64,000 nucleotides of DNA from Blastobasis lacticolella. Taxonomy: Eukaryota; Arthropoda; Insecta; Lepidoptera; Blastobasidae. How positions within the stretch are numbered: position 1 is the first letter of the stretch; the number at the start of each line of letters is the position of its first letter. The notes beneath the pieces are model-generated. The model saw only the letters and a program-made list of their open reading frames with translations, did no database searches and was not told where the DNA came from. The stretch is from positions 18,043,584 through 18,107,583 of the forward strand of contig LR990043.1 of the NCBI GenBank assembly GCA_905147135.1, read 5' to 3'. Shown in pieces: positions 63,733 through 64,000 of the stretch. The position numbers and the translations under genes were made by a program.

Positions 63733-64000
63733 TGGCGTTAATATCCCGGTTGAGCTCTCGCGCACGAGGGCCCGGGGTCCGCCGTGACTATGATCCAGGA
63801 TTTGGCAGGTCAGGTAATTACAGTGGAGCGACTGCCATCTGACCTCCATGACCCTGCTAACCAGGGGAACCTGACCAGATTGGATCAGGTTAGTATTCAA
63901 CTAATGTACATAACTCAGAAAACAGTCATTGGTACATGGCCAGAGCGGGATTCGAACCCGGGACCTCTGGCTTACGAGTCGGATACTCTAACCGCTCGGC
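63733..64000 (-). mobile_element. tRNA-derived SINE family A, cut by window edge
   Basis: Antisense copy from its 3' end (TGGCGTTAATATCCCGG) to the tRNA-like head (GGGATTCGAACCCGGGACC, an intact reverse-complement box B). It continues past the right edge and lies in a SETD2 intron. Confidence 0.9.

Noticed and set aside
1..64000. CRISPR arrays, bacterial operons, prophage or endogenous viral genes
   Set aside because: No spaced direct-repeat array, Shine-Dalgarno-led gene strings or viral protein signatures were seen; all repeats are eukaryotic transposon or satellite types.

Overview
The window is nuclear DNA from an insect, almost certainly a moth or butterfly (Lepidoptera). Genes are split by GT-AG introns, the DNA is AT-rich with many TAGGTACCTA-type words, and the genes have animal homologues (SETD2, a cyclic-nucleotide-gated channel, ODAD4/TTC25). 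There is also a small cluster of insect odorant-binding-protein-like genes. Most of the remaining sequence is interspersed repeats: two tRNA-derived SINE families, 3' ends of several LINE families, MITEs with terminal inverted repeats, Helitron-like ends and foldback hairpins. No CRISPR array, operon or other prokaryotic feature is present.

Layout. (1) 17-1811, minus strand: 5' part of a gene with a Myb/SANT-like (zeste-type) DNA-binding domain, running off the left edge. (2) 1.9-13 kb: mostly repeats, with a likely first coding exon of the channel gene at 6566-6601. (3) 13179-24852, plus strand: a complete set of phase-matched exons for a beta-type cyclic-nucleotide-gated channel subunit; with the upstream exon this gives 701 residues. 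(4) 25-35 kb: gene-poor, with LINE, MITE and foldback elements. (5) 34994-38796, plus strand: an ODAD4/TTC25-like axonemal TPR protein with two alternative start exons. (6) 40-59.6 kb, plus strand: four tandem genes for small secreted Cys-rich proteins resembling plus-C odorant-binding proteins. All share five exons with phase-0 introns; the first is divergent and possibly broken, and the third has a heptapeptide-repeat tail. (7) 60.6-63.4 kb, minus strand: 3' end of SETD2/Set2 with its SRI domain, tail-to-tail with the last cluster gene.

The genes do not form one pathway. The channel subunit (sensory transduction), the odorant-binding-like proteins (chemosensory or carrier proteins), the axonemal protein (motile cilia or sperm flagella) and the chromatin proteins are independent neighbours. 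The most unusual local feature is the odorant-binding-like cluster: atypical cysteine spacing, one member with about 12 heptapeptide repeats followed by a repeat-derived stop codon, and one member with a reading-frame problem. Exon structures come from reading splice sites and phases by eye. Family names come from recognised motifs, not from a database search.
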